This document shows positions 18,910 through 27,168 of a stretch of DNA of 64,000 nt, piece by piece; the stretch's first letter is position 1; every line of letters begins with the position of its first letter. The stretch is from G963668655 sp963668655. Its GTDB lineage: Bacteria > Myxococcota_A > SURF-8. The notes under the pieces are model-generated. The model saw only the letters and a list, made by a program, of their open reading frames with translations, searched no databases and had not been told where the DNA came from. Location: positions 806,001 to 870,000 of the forward strand of contig CAXXPQ010000004.1 of the NCBI GenBank assembly GCA_963668655.2, read 5' to 3'. Made by a program: the position numbers and the translations under genes.

Positions 18910-20457
18910 TCATTTCCCATCCGAAGGCGTGCGACAGGTGCGGCTCAGTCCGGAAAACGTCTCCATCAGGCTCTTTTTCGTCTCGTCGTCGCCGAGGTTT
19001 GTCTGGAAAGGATTTTCTCCTTCCAGAGTGGTGACGACGGGGATGGGATCGTATCCCAGAAGTGATGATTTTGTAAAGGTTGCAAACAACACCAGACTCG
19101 GAATCCGGTTTTTCTCCGTTCCGGCGTCCGGAAGAAGCGCCCCCGGAGAATAAAGCACGACTTTCGAATCCCCCGCCTGCAATTCCTGCCAGTTTCCGGG
19201 ATGATAGCCCACCACCAGCGTGGCTCCGGCGTCGAAAGCCGCCGCGGCCAGGCGGCGCTGGTCGTCCGTGACGCAGGGATTCTCCGCCAGGCCCCAGGAA
19301 AACAGCACGATCACATGATCCGTTCCCTTTTTCAGCCCCAGAACGTCATCCCGAATGCGGGCTTCCAGAACATCCCGGCCATCCGGCGTTCCGGACAGCC
19401 CGGCGGATTCCTTGCGCGCGTACAGACGCCACAGGCGGCGCTCCGTCTCCTCCGGGTTGGCGTAGGCTAAAAAACCGAAGCGCACGCCGCCGAAGGTCTT
19501 GATCGCGCCCATGCGCGCCTCCCGCAGATCCCGCCCGGCTCCTACGTGGACGATCCCCGCCCGATCGAGAATCGACAGGGTATCCTTCATGGCCGCCTCG
19601 CCATCCTTCATCATGCCCCGAGGCGTGAGCGTCACCAGGTCCAGCCCGGCTTCCTTCAAACCACGCGCCCAGGCCAGCCGCTCTTTCTCCTTGAATTTCA
19701 ATGGGATCGGAGCATCCAGCGCGGCCACGCCGAAGCGGGCGTTCTTCAACAGCGGCGCAATCTCCTGCAAGGGATAAGCGTAGGCGTCTTTCGGATCCCG
19801 GGACTGCCGCCGGGAAATCAGGGCCAGTTCCGGCCCGATGTGCAGACTGCCCGCGAAAGCCAGCGTAACCGAATCGACCCCGTCACCCACGGATTCGCGA
19901 TCCTCCCGGATCGCCGGAGCCGCGTCGCGTTCCCCCGCCTTGGCGGGTTCCTGAAACGTAGCGAACAGTGAACGCACGGAAGTCCCCCGCAGGACGTCGT
20001 TTTCCGTCCAGCGCAGATTGATGCGGGTCTGGGGCGTTTCCCAGATCAGGTCCATGAAATGCCGCTTCTTGAAAAGTTTTCCGTGAGGGCGGTCGCCGTC
20101 CTGTCGGCGTTCCGGCTCGCCGTAGCGCTTGGCCAGTTTATCGGCCAGGCGCTCCATGATCTCGCGGGTGGGACGGATGAAACGATATTCCACCTGGTAG
20201 AGCCGGTTGGACTTGAAGGAAAAATCGATGCGCACCTTGGCTCCGGCGAAATTCGCGTCCTTTCGGAAGCGGGCCACCCGGGTGCGCTCGAAGCGGTTCA
20301 GCCCGTCGTGGGTGCGCACGAGACCGGGCACGGCCTTGCTCATGGCGTGAAAGGACACCCCCCAAGGGGGCGGATCCCCGAAACCCCAAGCCCAGGCCAG
20401 GTTGGGAATCAACGCGATCAAAATCACCGATATCAGTTGTAAAAAGCGCTTGCCCAT
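18910..20457 (-). CDS. Exported protein with degenerate CapA/PgsA-type metallophosphatase domain
   Basis: A 515-aa protein. ATG 20457 is chosen because it gives a signal peptide (MGKRFLQLISVILIALIPNL, then AWA); the frame is open to 20550 but without one. Residues ~30-170 are an unrecognised domain. Residues ~200-500 follow the CapA (PGA_cap) fold. However, its metal ligands are mostly lost: the usual GD reads GS (LAFAGSLHIG), NLE reads ALD (AALDAPI), HWG reads SWG (VLFSWGL), GHHPH reads GYHPG, and SLGNF reads SPGAL. It is therefore probably not an active metallophosphatase and may be a binding protein. It heads a likely three-gene minus operon and diverges from the SpoIID-family gene. Confidence 0.7.
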   Translation of the reverse strand: MGKRFLQLISVILIALIPNLAWAWGFGDPPPWGVSFHAMSKAVPGLVRTHDGLNRFERTRVARFRKDANFAGAKVRIDFSFKSNRLYQVEYRFIRPTREIMERLADKLAKRYGEPERRQDGDRPHGKLFKKRHFMDLIWETPQTRINLRWTENDVLRGTSVRSLFATFQEPAKAGERDAAPAIREDRESVGDGVDSVTLAFAGSLHIGPELALISRRQSRDPKDAYAYPLQEIAPLLKNARFGVAALDAPIPLKFKEKERLAWARGLKEAGLDLVTLTPRGMMKDGEAAMKDTLSILDRAGIVHVGAGRDLREARMGAIKTFGGVRFGFLAYANPEETERRLWRLYARKESAGLSGTPDGRDVLEARIRDDVLGLKKGTDHVIVLFSWGLAENPCVTDDQRRLAAAAFDAGATLVVGYHPGNWQELQAGDSKVVLYSPGALLPDAGTEKNRIPSLVLFATFTKSSLLGYDPIPVVTTLEGENPFQTNLGDDETKKSLMETFSGLSRTCRTPSDGK

Positions 20458-20549
20458 CCACGCCGCTTTTGCTAGAGTCCGTGACGGTTTTTCATACCGG
20501 GCGACCATCGCCCGGCCGGATATATAGCACATTTTTCCCAAGCAATCCA

Positions 20550-22217
20550 ATGCCGAACCGCTTTTTCCACATTTTGCTCCGGGCGGCGCTCTGCGGCCTG
20601 GCGGCCCTGATTTTCCTCCCGGCGCACGCCGAAACCCCGCTTTCCGTTCAGGACCGCCTGCAACTGCTGTACTCCAGCCGGATCAGTTTCGATTCCCGGG
20701 GCGTGCCCAAGGTGGGCGTGGGACTGATGGACGGTAAGGAAACGCTACGCTTTCGCAGCGCGGCCGACGTCACCGCCACCGTCTACACGCCGGAAGAACG
20801 CAAGATCCGCGTATTCAGCGACCGGGAAATCCTGCTGCGCCTGAAATCCTCCGCGCCGGGAAAATGCGCCTATCACGTCGTTCTGGCGAATCTTTCGGCC
20901 CGGGAGCGAGATAAAATTCCCAAACTGGTGGACCTCTGGAAAGAACGGAACGTGGATGTCAAAATCCAGCGAGTAGGCTCGATCCTGTCCCTCGGCGGGC
21001 GTATCATCGACAACACCCACTTCCATCTGGTGGCGGGCGTCTTCGCCCAAGAGAAAGAAGCCAAACGGCTGGCGGCGCGGCTCAATCGCCGTTACGACGC
21101 CGGAGCCTTTCCTTTCGCCCGCCTGGAACGCCCTCCCTCCGGGGAAATCGAGATTTTGGACGCGGAAGGCATGCTTCTGGCCGTAAGCCGGAACCTGCTC
21201 ATCCTGGAACGGGAAGACGGCGGACCGCTTGTCGTTCCCGACTGCGAATACGGACAGGGCTTTTCGGATCACGGATACGAAACACGCTCCTTCAAGGGAG
21301 CCCTGTACGCCGCCATCGATCGCAACGGCAAACTGGCCCTGGGCAACTGGATCTCCATGGAAGAACTGCTGCAAGGCACCGTTCCGGCCGAGACCTTCGC
21401 CCTGGCCCCCGCCGAGGCGCTGAAAGCCCAGGCCATCGCCGCCCGGGGGCACCTGATCGCCAAACTGGGAACGCGGCACCTAGCCGATCCCTTCCACCTC
21501 TGCGCCACCCAGCACTGCCAGGTCTACAAGGGCGAATCGGCCCACACATCCACCACGGACGCCGCCGTGACAGCCACCCGGGGCGAGTTCCTCTTCGACG
21601 GCGACCGGCTGGTTGACGCCACCTACAGCGCGTCGTCCGGGGGGCACACGGAAAACAACGAAAACACCTGGCCTCAGCCGAAGAATCCGCACCTGCGGGG
21701 GCGGCTGGACGGCCCGGCCGATCCGCGCTTCGTGAACGGAATCGACGAAAGCAACCTGGACACCTTTCTGGACGACCCGCCCCCGGCCTACTGCGCCGGA
21801 ACCGGTTTCAACAACGACCGCTTCCGCTGGCGGCGGGTTCTGGATGCCGGAAAGCTGTCCGCCAAACTGGATCGCCGGTACGGCATCGGCGCGCTTCTGG
21901 AAATGAAGGCGAAAAGGCGAGGCGTTTCCGGGAGAATCCTGGAGTTGGAATTTCTTGGAACGAAAAAATCGGTAACGATCTCTCCGGAACTGCGCATCCG
22001 GCGAATCCTGGGAAACCTGCCCTCCTCCCTGTTCCGCGTACGCCCCGTGACCGACGAGAACGGAACGCTCCTGCGTTTCGAACTCAAGGGCGCGGGATTC
22101 GGCCACGGAGTAGGCATGTGTCAGACCGGGGCCATCGGGCGGGCCATGGCGGGACAGAACTATCGAGAAATTCTGGAGTTTTATTACAACGGCGCGAAGG
22201 CGCACAAACTGTATTGA
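20550..22217 (+). CDS. SpoIID/LytB-domain protein, septal/peptidoglycan remodelling
   Basis: A 555-aa exported protein with a signal peptide (MPNRFFHILLRAALCGLAAL, then IFLPAHA). The C-terminal half is a SpoIID domain: GTVPAETFALAPAEALKAQA followed by IAARGHLIAKLG, then TRGEFLFDGDRLVDATYSAS with SGGHTEN, and the terminal GAGFGHGVGMCQTGA. The N-terminal ~230 residues form a beta-rich region with a possible SPOR-like part (HFHLVAGVFAQEKEAKRLAA). SpoIID is a lytic transglycosylase in Bacillus; relatives in Gram-negatives and cyanobacteria modify peptidoglycan or enhance amidases. The start at ATG 20550 has no obvious ribosome-binding site. About 92 bp separates it from the divergent CapA-fold gene. 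Confidence 0.87.
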   Translation: MPNRFFHILLRAALCGLAALIFLPAHAETPLSVQDRLQLLYSSRISFDSRGVPKVGVGLMDGKETLRFRSAADVTATVYTPEERKIRVFSDREILLRLKSSAPGKCAYHVVLANLSARERDKIPKLVDLWKERNVDVKIQRVGSILSLGGRIIDNTHFHLVAGVFAQEKEAKRLAARLNRRYDAGAFPFARLERPPSGEIEILDAEGMLLAVSRNLLILEREDGGPLVVPDCEYGQGFSDHGYETRSFKGALYAAIDRNGKLALGNWISMEELLQGTVPAETFALAPAEALKAQAIAARGHLIAKLGTRHLADPFHLCATQHCQVYKGESAHTSTTDAAVTATRGEFLFDGDRLVDATYSASSGGHTENNENTWPQPKNPHLRGRLDGPADPRFVNGIDESNLDTFLDDPPPAYCAGTGFNNDRFRWRRVLDAGKLSAKLDRRYGIGALLEMKAKRRGVSGRILELEFLGTKKSVTISPELRIRRILGNLPSSLFRVRPVTDENGTLLRFELKGAGFGHGVGMCQTGAIGRAMAGQNYREILEFYYNGAKAHKLY

Positions 22218-22282
22218 AGCCGCTTTCAAAAAACCCGTGTCCCCCGCAAACGAACAGCCGATTAATAGGTTGCTTTGAAAAC

Positions 22283-22312
22283 TTGACAATGGACGCCCTC
22301 GAGGGTATGTCC
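22283..22312 (+). promoter_or_regulatory. nhaA promoter with an embedded dyad
   Basis: A perfect TTGACA (22283-22288), a 17-bp spacer and a weak -10 (TATGTC, 22306-22311). The spacer contains the palindrome CCCTCGAGGG (22296-22305), flanked by GGAC and GTCC. A dyad inside a core promoter is a typical repressor-site position. Confidence 0.45.
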
Positions 22313-22378
22313 TAGCGAAGTTTTTTTCATCTTTGATGAAATATAGGTAGGAAATGCGAGAGGAAGAAAGGAACATCC

Positions 22379-23590
22379 ATGGATAAGCTAAAACAGGGAA
22401 TCAACTTCCTGCTTGAAAACAGCCTGTTTCTGATCGGGGGAACGGTGGCGGCGCTGATCTTCGCCAACGTCGATTATCACAGCTACCACGAAATCGTTCA
22501 CAAATCCCTGTTCGAGTTCGGCCACGGCGAGCATCCTCATCATTTCAACTTCCATTTCCTGATCAACGATGTTCTAATGTGCTTCTTCTTCGCGCTGGCG
22601 GCCAAGGAAATCTGGGAAGCCCTGCTTCCCGGCGGCGCGCTGAGTTCCCCGAAGAAAGCCGCCACCCCGATCATTGCCACGGCGGGGGGAATCATCGGAC
22701 CGGCGGGGCTGTACGTGGCGGGCGTGGCCATTCTCGGCATGAGCGAACTCTTCCGGGGCTGGGCGGTTCCCTGCGCCACGGACATCGCTTTCTCGTATCT
22801 CGTCGCCCGCCTGATTTTCGGAAAGGGCCATCCGGCCATTCCCTTCCTGCTGCTTCTGGCCATCGCGGACGACGCGGCGGGTCTGATTATTCTGGCCGTG
22901 GCCTATCCCACCGGAGACATGCATCTTCTGCAGTTCTTCCTGTACGTGGGCGGCGCCATCGCCATCAACTTGATCGTCATGCGCAAACTGCTGAAGGCCA
23001 AGAATTTCTGGCTCTACCTACTCCCGGCGGCCCCCCTGGCCTGGTACGGCTTCTTCGTGGGCGGCATCCATCCGGCTCTGGCCCTGGTGCCCGTCATTCC
23101 CACCCTGCCCCACGCATCCCATGACGAAGGCATGTTCGAGGGCACCCAGCACGACTATCCCCACGATCCGTTGAACGCCTTCGAGCACTGGTGGAAAAAC
23201 CCGGTGGAAATCATCCTGATGCTGTTCGGATTCGCCAACGCGGGCGTGGCCTTCGGAGCCATCGGCGTTCCCACCGCGCTGATTTCCATCGGCCTTCTGG
23301 CCGGAAAACCCATCGGCATCGTGCTGTTCACCCTGGTGGCGGTGGGCGTGCTGCGGCTGAAACTCCCCGAGGGCATGAACTACCGCGACCTGGTGGTGCT
23401 GGGCTTTATGGCCGGCATCGGCTTCACCGTGGCGCTCTTCGTGGCCACCGTGGCCTTCCCCTTCAACGATCCCACCGTGGGAAAACACCTGGACGCGGCC
23501 AAAATGGGCGCACTCTTCAGCTTCGGAGCAGCCATCCTCAGTTTCATCGTGGCTGCGCCGCTGAAGGTGGGCGTGTTCTCCAAGAAGTAA
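22379..23590 (+). CDS. nhaA: Na+/H+ antiporter NhaA
   Basis: A 403-aa inner-membrane antiporter that expels Na+ in exchange for H+. Family motifs are intact: PCATDIAFSYLVARL, holding the first transport Asp, and LLLLAIADDAAGLIIL, with the adjacent Asp pair that binds Na+ and H+. The C-terminal region GFMAGIGFTVALFVATVAF is also typical. A His-rich loop (HGEHPHHFNFHF, near residue 52) in the N-terminal part is slightly unusual. AAAGGAAC precedes the ATG, and a strong terminator follows. The gene is transcribed alone. Confidence 0.97.
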   Translation: MDKLKQGINFLLENSLFLIGGTVAALIFANVDYHSYHEIVHKSLFEFGHGEHPHHFNFHFLINDVLMCFFFALAAKEIWEALLPGGALSSPKKAATPIIATAGGIIGPAGLYVAGVAILGMSELFRGWAVPCATDIAFSYLVARLIFGKGHPAIPFLLLLAIADDAAGLIILAVAYPTGDMHLLQFFLYVGGAIAINLIVMRKLLKAKNFWLYLLPAAPLAWYGFFVGGIHPALALVPVIPTLPHASHDEGMFEGTQHDYPHDPLNAFEHWWKNPVEIILMLFGFANAGVAFGAIGVPTALISIGLLAGKPIGIVLFTLVAVGVLRLKLPEGMNYRDLVVLGFMAGIGFTVALFVATVAFPFNDPTVGKHLDAAKMGALFSFGAAILSFIVAAPLKVGVFSKK

Positions 23591-23618
23591 CGCCCCGATT
23601 TTTTTCCTTGCAACCTTC

Positions 23619-23646
23619 ACGCCCGGGATTCGTCCCGGGCGTTTTT
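23619..23646 (+). terminator. Rho-independent terminator of nhaA
   Basis: A perfect 10-bp stem (ACGCCCGGGA with TCCCGGGCGT) with a TTCG tetraloop, followed by a T-run. It lies about 30 bp after the nhaA stop. Confidence 0.92.
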
Positions 23647-23716
23647 CATTTTCCGGGGGATCAACCTCTGATTCCGAGGAATCGTTCGGGCGTGTGGCCG
23701 GGAAACGGTCTTGATT

Positions 23717-24400
23717 TCATAAATGAAACTGGTAACCCACGCCGCGCACGGTGAGAATATGGACGGGATTGCGGGGATCCGGCTCGAAAAGTTTGCGCAG
23801 CCGGACGATGAACGTATCCACGGTGCGAGTCTCCATGGTGGAAGTGACTCCCCAGACTTTTTCCAGAAGTTCCCCCCGACTGACGGGACGGTCGGCGTGT
23901 TCCGCCAGATATTTCATGACGAAGCACTCATAGGCGGTCAGGCGGCGTTCCCCCTCCACGGTCTGGGCGTTGAACGTACGGAAATCGATCCAGGCGTTTC
24001 CGAAGTCGATACGATCCTGCTGATCGGTGGAGGCGGCGTACCAGTTCCGCCGCTCCAGCATACGCTGAACCCGGATCATCAGTTCGGGCAGGCTGAACGG
24101 CTTGGTGACGTAATCGTCCGCCCCGGCGGACAAACCGTTCAGGCGGTCTTCCTCCCGGATCTTGGCGGAAAGAATCAGGACCGGGAATCGTTTGTCTTCC
24201 TTGCGAATGCGTTCCAGGAATTCCAGGCCGCTCATGCCGGGAAGCATGATGTCCAGAATCAGCATATCGTACGCGGTATAACCGTCCAATGCCTCCTCGG
24301 CCGCTCCCAGCACTCGGACCTCGTGGCCTTCCAGTTCCAGATTGAACTTCAGCCCCTCGGCCAGATTCCGCTCGTCCTCCACGATCAAAAGACGGGCCAT
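23717..24400 (-). CDS. OmpR/PhoB-family response regulator
   Basis: A 227-aa two-component regulator. The receiver domain carries the acidic pair E8-D9, phosphorylation site D50 (MLILDIMLPGMSG) and the conserved Lys in TKPFSLPEL. The C-terminal winged-helix domain is of the OmpR/PhoB type (LTAYECFVMKYLAEH, VDTFIVRLRKLFEPDPRNP, TVRGVGYQF). It begins 9 bp after the cognate kinase gene ends, so the pair is one operon. A PhoB-like tandem repeat in front of the kinase gene (25328-25345) suggests autoregulation. The signal cannot be inferred. Confidence 0.95.
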   Translation of the reverse strand: MARLLIVEDERNLAEGLKFNLELEGHEVRVLGAAEEALDGYTAYDMLILDIMLPGMSGLEFLERIRKEDKRFPVLILSAKIREEDRLNGLSAGADDYVTKPFSLPELMIRVQRMLERRNWYAASTDQQDRIDFGNAWIDFRTFNAQTVEGERRLTAYECFVMKYLAEHADRPVSRGELLEKVWGVTSTMETRTVDTFIVRLRKLFEPDPRNPVHILTVRGVGYQFHL

Positions 24401-24409
24401 GGCGCCCTC

Positions 24410-25279
24410 CTATCCGGCTTGTTCCGCTTTGAGTAAAATCACGATCCGCAATCCGCTGCGGGATTTCCGCCTCTCCGCCCAAACCTTGCCCCGGTGATCC
24501 CGAACGATACGCCGCACGATGTACAGCCCCAGCCCGGTGCCCACGGGATGTCCTGATTTGCGGTAAAACAGCTTGAAAATACGTTTCAACTCGGATTCCT
24601 CCACCCCCTCGCCCCGATCGGACACGGACAGGCGCAGCTTCTTTTTCTGGCGCTTGAGCGAGACACGGATATGCGCGGGCTCTTCGGAATAACGAACGGC
24701 GTTGTCCAGCAAGTTGGCCAGCACGCTGTGGATGGATTTCTCGTCCACCACGGCCCAGCAATCGGGCTCCAGATTCCGAATGATTTCGGCATCCTCGAAA
24801 CGACCGGCCTCCTGGTCCAGGTACTCGCCGATCAAAGCCGACAGATTGCAGGCGGCAAAGGAATAAAGCTGTTTCCGGCGTTCGATCCGAGCCGCGGTGA
24901 GAATGCTGGAGATGGAATGGGAAAGGCGCTCCGTATCGCCCAGCATGCGAGCCAGAAACTCTTTCCGAGTCGCATCGTCCAGTTTGCGGATCTGCAACGT
25001 TTCCAGATACAGCCGCAGGGACGCCAGGGGCGTCAACAATTCGTGACTGACCGAGGAAATGAAGTTCACGCGCTCGGCATCCAGGTTTCGCATCTTGATC
25101 CAGAAAACGAAAATGGCCGTAACCCCGATGATGACCGTCGCCATGAGCAGGATGCCCTGGACCATCCACATGACATGGGAGGGCGTGCTGGCCGTCAGGA
25201 CGATCCAGAGCACCAGAATGGCGACGCCCGCCACCTGGGCCAGAATGAAGATGGTAATGGGAAAGGCGGTTCGTTTCAT
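24410..25279 (-). CDS. Membrane sensor histidine kinase
   Basis: A 289-aa kinase with two N-terminal membrane helices (about residues 8-29 and 40-62) joined by a very short periplasmic loop of ~10 residues. This suggests it senses something within the membrane or through a partner. The HisKA dimerisation box SHELLTPLASLRL carries His79. The ATPase part has an N-box (VLANLLDNAVRYS), a G1-like SDRGEGV and GTGLGLYIVRRIV. There is no HAMP or PAS domain. It is followed by its response regulator at 9 bp spacing. Confidence 0.93.
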   Translation of the reverse strand: MKRTAFPITIFILAQVAGVAILVLWIVLTASTPSHVMWMVQGILLMATVIIGVTAIFVFWIKMRNLDAERVNFISSVSHELLTPLASLRLYLETLQIRKLDDATRKEFLARMLGDTERLSHSISSILTAARIERRKQLYSFAACNLSALIGEYLDQEAGRFEDAEIIRNLEPDCWAVVDEKSIHSVLANLLDNAVRYSEEPAHIRVSLKRQKKKLRLSVSDRGEGVEESELKRIFKLFYRKSGHPVGTGLGLYIVRRIVRDHRGKVWAERRKSRSGLRIVILLKAEQAG

Positions 25280-25327
25280 GCTGCCAGCTTAGCCGCGACG
25301 GTTCATCAAAGCAAGTCCCAACAAGCT

Positions 25328-25345
25328 TTTTACACTTGTTTTACA
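25328..25345. promoter_or_regulatory. Tandem TTTTACA repeat, PhoB-box-like operator
   Basis: Two identical 7-bp direct repeats TTTTACA (25328-25334 and 25339-25345) are separated by CTTG, giving the 11-bp period used by OmpR/PhoB-family dimers. The site lies ~50 bp upstream of the kinase start (minus) and ~80 bp upstream of the divergent radical SAM gene (plus), so it could serve both. Confidence 0.5.
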
Positions 25346-25424
25346 AACGGGAGCTTTTGAATGCTCTACACTGTCCTCAGGGGTCGCCAAAACCCGGTCG
25401 CGCCCCCAAACGAAAGGAAAGACC

Positions 25425-27080
25425 ATGAGCCGATCCAAGAAAAAGACCGTTCTGCTTTCCAGTGTGTGCAAGCCCTTCGGTCCGGAATACGGAGACGGCT
25501 TCGGCGTCAGCGCCGAGGGAACCCATCAGATCATGTGGGCCCAGGGCGTTTTCCGAGTGCGGGCCACCACCACGCAATGGGGCATCGATTTCATCGCCGC
25601 CAACCTACAGGCTCCCACCGTCACGCTGCATTACCCCACCCTGCGGCGGTTCATCCGGGAAATACGGAAGGGCTACGACTACATCGGCATCGCCTTCATC
25701 GACGCCACCATCCACAAAATGATTCCCATGGTAAACGCCATCCGAAAATATGCTCCCGATTCGGAAGTCATTCTGGGCGGTTACGGCACCATCCTGGAAC
25801 CGGAACGTCTGGCGCTCTACGGCGACCACATCTGTCGGGGCGAGGGTGTAACCTTCATGCGCCGCCTGCTCGGTGAAGAAGAAGACGCTCCCATCGTCCA
25901 GCCGGTCATTACACAACAACAGAAGCTTTTTTCCGTCCCCCTGCCCAGCCGCACCGGTTACATCTTCGGCGGGCTGGGCTGTCCAAACGGCTGCGACTTC
26001 TGCGCAACTTCCCATTATTTCAAACAAAAGCACATCAAGTTCCTGAAAACGGGACAGGACATCCTCCGCGCCGTCAGAGATCTTCGCCGACACCATCCGG
26101 ACATCACCGATTTCTGGATCAACGACGAGGATTTTCTGCTGAACGAGCGTCGCGGCCGCCAATTCCTGGAGGCGCTGCGGGCCTCCGACTTGCCACCCCT
26201 CTCCCTCAGCGCCTTCAGCAGCGTGAAGGCGCTCAGTCAGTATCATCCGGAGGAACTGGTGGAGATGGGTATCGACTGGCTCTGGATCGGCTATGAAGGC
26301 CGCCGGGCCGGATATGCGAAGATGAAGGGAAAATCCTACGAAAAACTATTCGGCGAGCTACGTTCCCACGGCATCAGCGTCCTGGCCTCCATGATTATCG
26401 GCTTCGACTATCAGACGCCGGAAATCATCCGGGAGGAGTTCGAGGAACTGCTGCGCCTGAATCCCACCATGGCGCAATTTCTGATCTACGGCCCCGTGGC
26501 CGGAACGCCGCTTTTCGATCGCCTGAAATCGGAAGATCGTCTGGATCCGGTGATTCAGGCCGACAACCGGCTGCATGACGGCTTTACCCTGGGATTCCGC
26601 CATCCGACCATCGACCGGGAAGAAATGTCCGCCATCCAAAAAGAATTGTACCGAGCGGAATTCAAGCGACTGGGCCCCTCGGTCTTCCGGGTGGTGGCCT
26701 GCATGCTGGAAGGCTACGACAATCTGAAAAATCATCCCACCCCCCGAATACGGGCCAAGGCCGAGACCTATGCCCGCACCGCCCATCAGGCCTTGATGCT
26801 GATTCCCGCCGCCCTGCCCTACGCCCCGGCCGAGACCCGTGCGGGGCTAAGGGAACTGATTCGGCGTATCGAGGATCGGACCGGGCCGCTCACCGTTTCC
26901 GAGCAGGCCAGGGAAAAACTGCTGCCCGCCATGATCCGCTATACGAACTTCAAACTGAAAAACGGCATCCGGCAGCAACCGGAAAGCACACGTCGGGTTT
27001 ATCGTATGCCGAAAAACCCCTTCCGGCGCGCCCGGCAGGCGCTTCATCCCCGGCCGATTCCATCGCCCCGCGAATCGTGA
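25425..27080 (+). CDS. B12-binding-type radical SAM protein
   Basis: A 551-aa radical SAM enzyme. Residues ~1-150 resemble the cobalamin-binding Rossmann-like domain that precedes many radical SAM cores (YDYIGIAFIDATIHKMIPMV, SEVILGGYGTILEP), but no DxHxxG cobalamin motif is visible, so B12 binding is doubtful. The cluster motif is GCPNGCDFCATSH (CxxxCxxC), followed by a barrel (DFWINDEDFLLNERRGRQF, WLWIGYEGRRAGY). AAAGGAAAG precedes ATG 25425. Relatives with this layout modify lipids, cofactors or peptides; the substrate cannot be told here. The gene is divergent from the two-component system. Confidence 0.85.
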   Translation: MSRSKKKTVLLSSVCKPFGPEYGDGFGVSAEGTHQIMWAQGVFRVRATTTQWGIDFIAANLQAPTVTLHYPTLRRFIREIRKGYDYIGIAFIDATIHKMIPMVNAIRKYAPDSEVILGGYGTILEPERLALYGDHICRGEGVTFMRRLLGEEEDAPIVQPVITQQQKLFSVPLPSRTGYIFGGLGCPNGCDFCATSHYFKQKHIKFLKTGQDILRAVRDLRRHHPDITDFWINDEDFLLNERRGRQFLEALRASDLPPLSLSAFSSVKALSQYHPEELVEMGIDWLWIGYEGRRAGYAKMKGKSYEKLFGELRSHGISVLASMIIGFDYQTPEIIREEFEELLRLNPTMAQFLIYGPVAGTPLFDRLKSEDRLDPVIQADNRLHDGFTLGFRHPTIDREEMSAIQKELYRAEFKRLGPSVFRVVACMLEGYDNLKNHPTPRIRAKAETYARTAHQALMLIPAALPYAPAETRAGLRELIRRIEDRTGPLTVSEQAREKLLPAMIRYTNFKLKNGIRQQPESTRRVYRMPKNPFRRARQALHPRPIPSPRES

Positions 27081-27086
27081 AGCGAA

Positions 27087-27117
27087 AAACGGCGTCACCA
27101 TGCAGGAGACGCCGTTT
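27087..27117. terminator. Bidirectional terminator between convergent genes
   Basis: A 10-bp perfect stem (AAACGGCGTC with GACGCCGTTT) and an 11-nt loop. On the minus strand it runs into TTTTTCGC, terminating the DUF1573 gene's transcript only after its stop at 27169. On the plus strand it follows the radical SAM gene. Confidence 0.8.
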
Positions 27118-27168
27118 ACACTCATATCGAGCAGGCCGGAAAACAGAATTTTAGTTATCCTTGTGTTT

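Noticed and set aside
17107..19065. 652-aa open frame on the plus strand
   Set aside because: Antisense to the secreted protein at 17134-18864, which has a signal peptide and strong ribosome-binding site.
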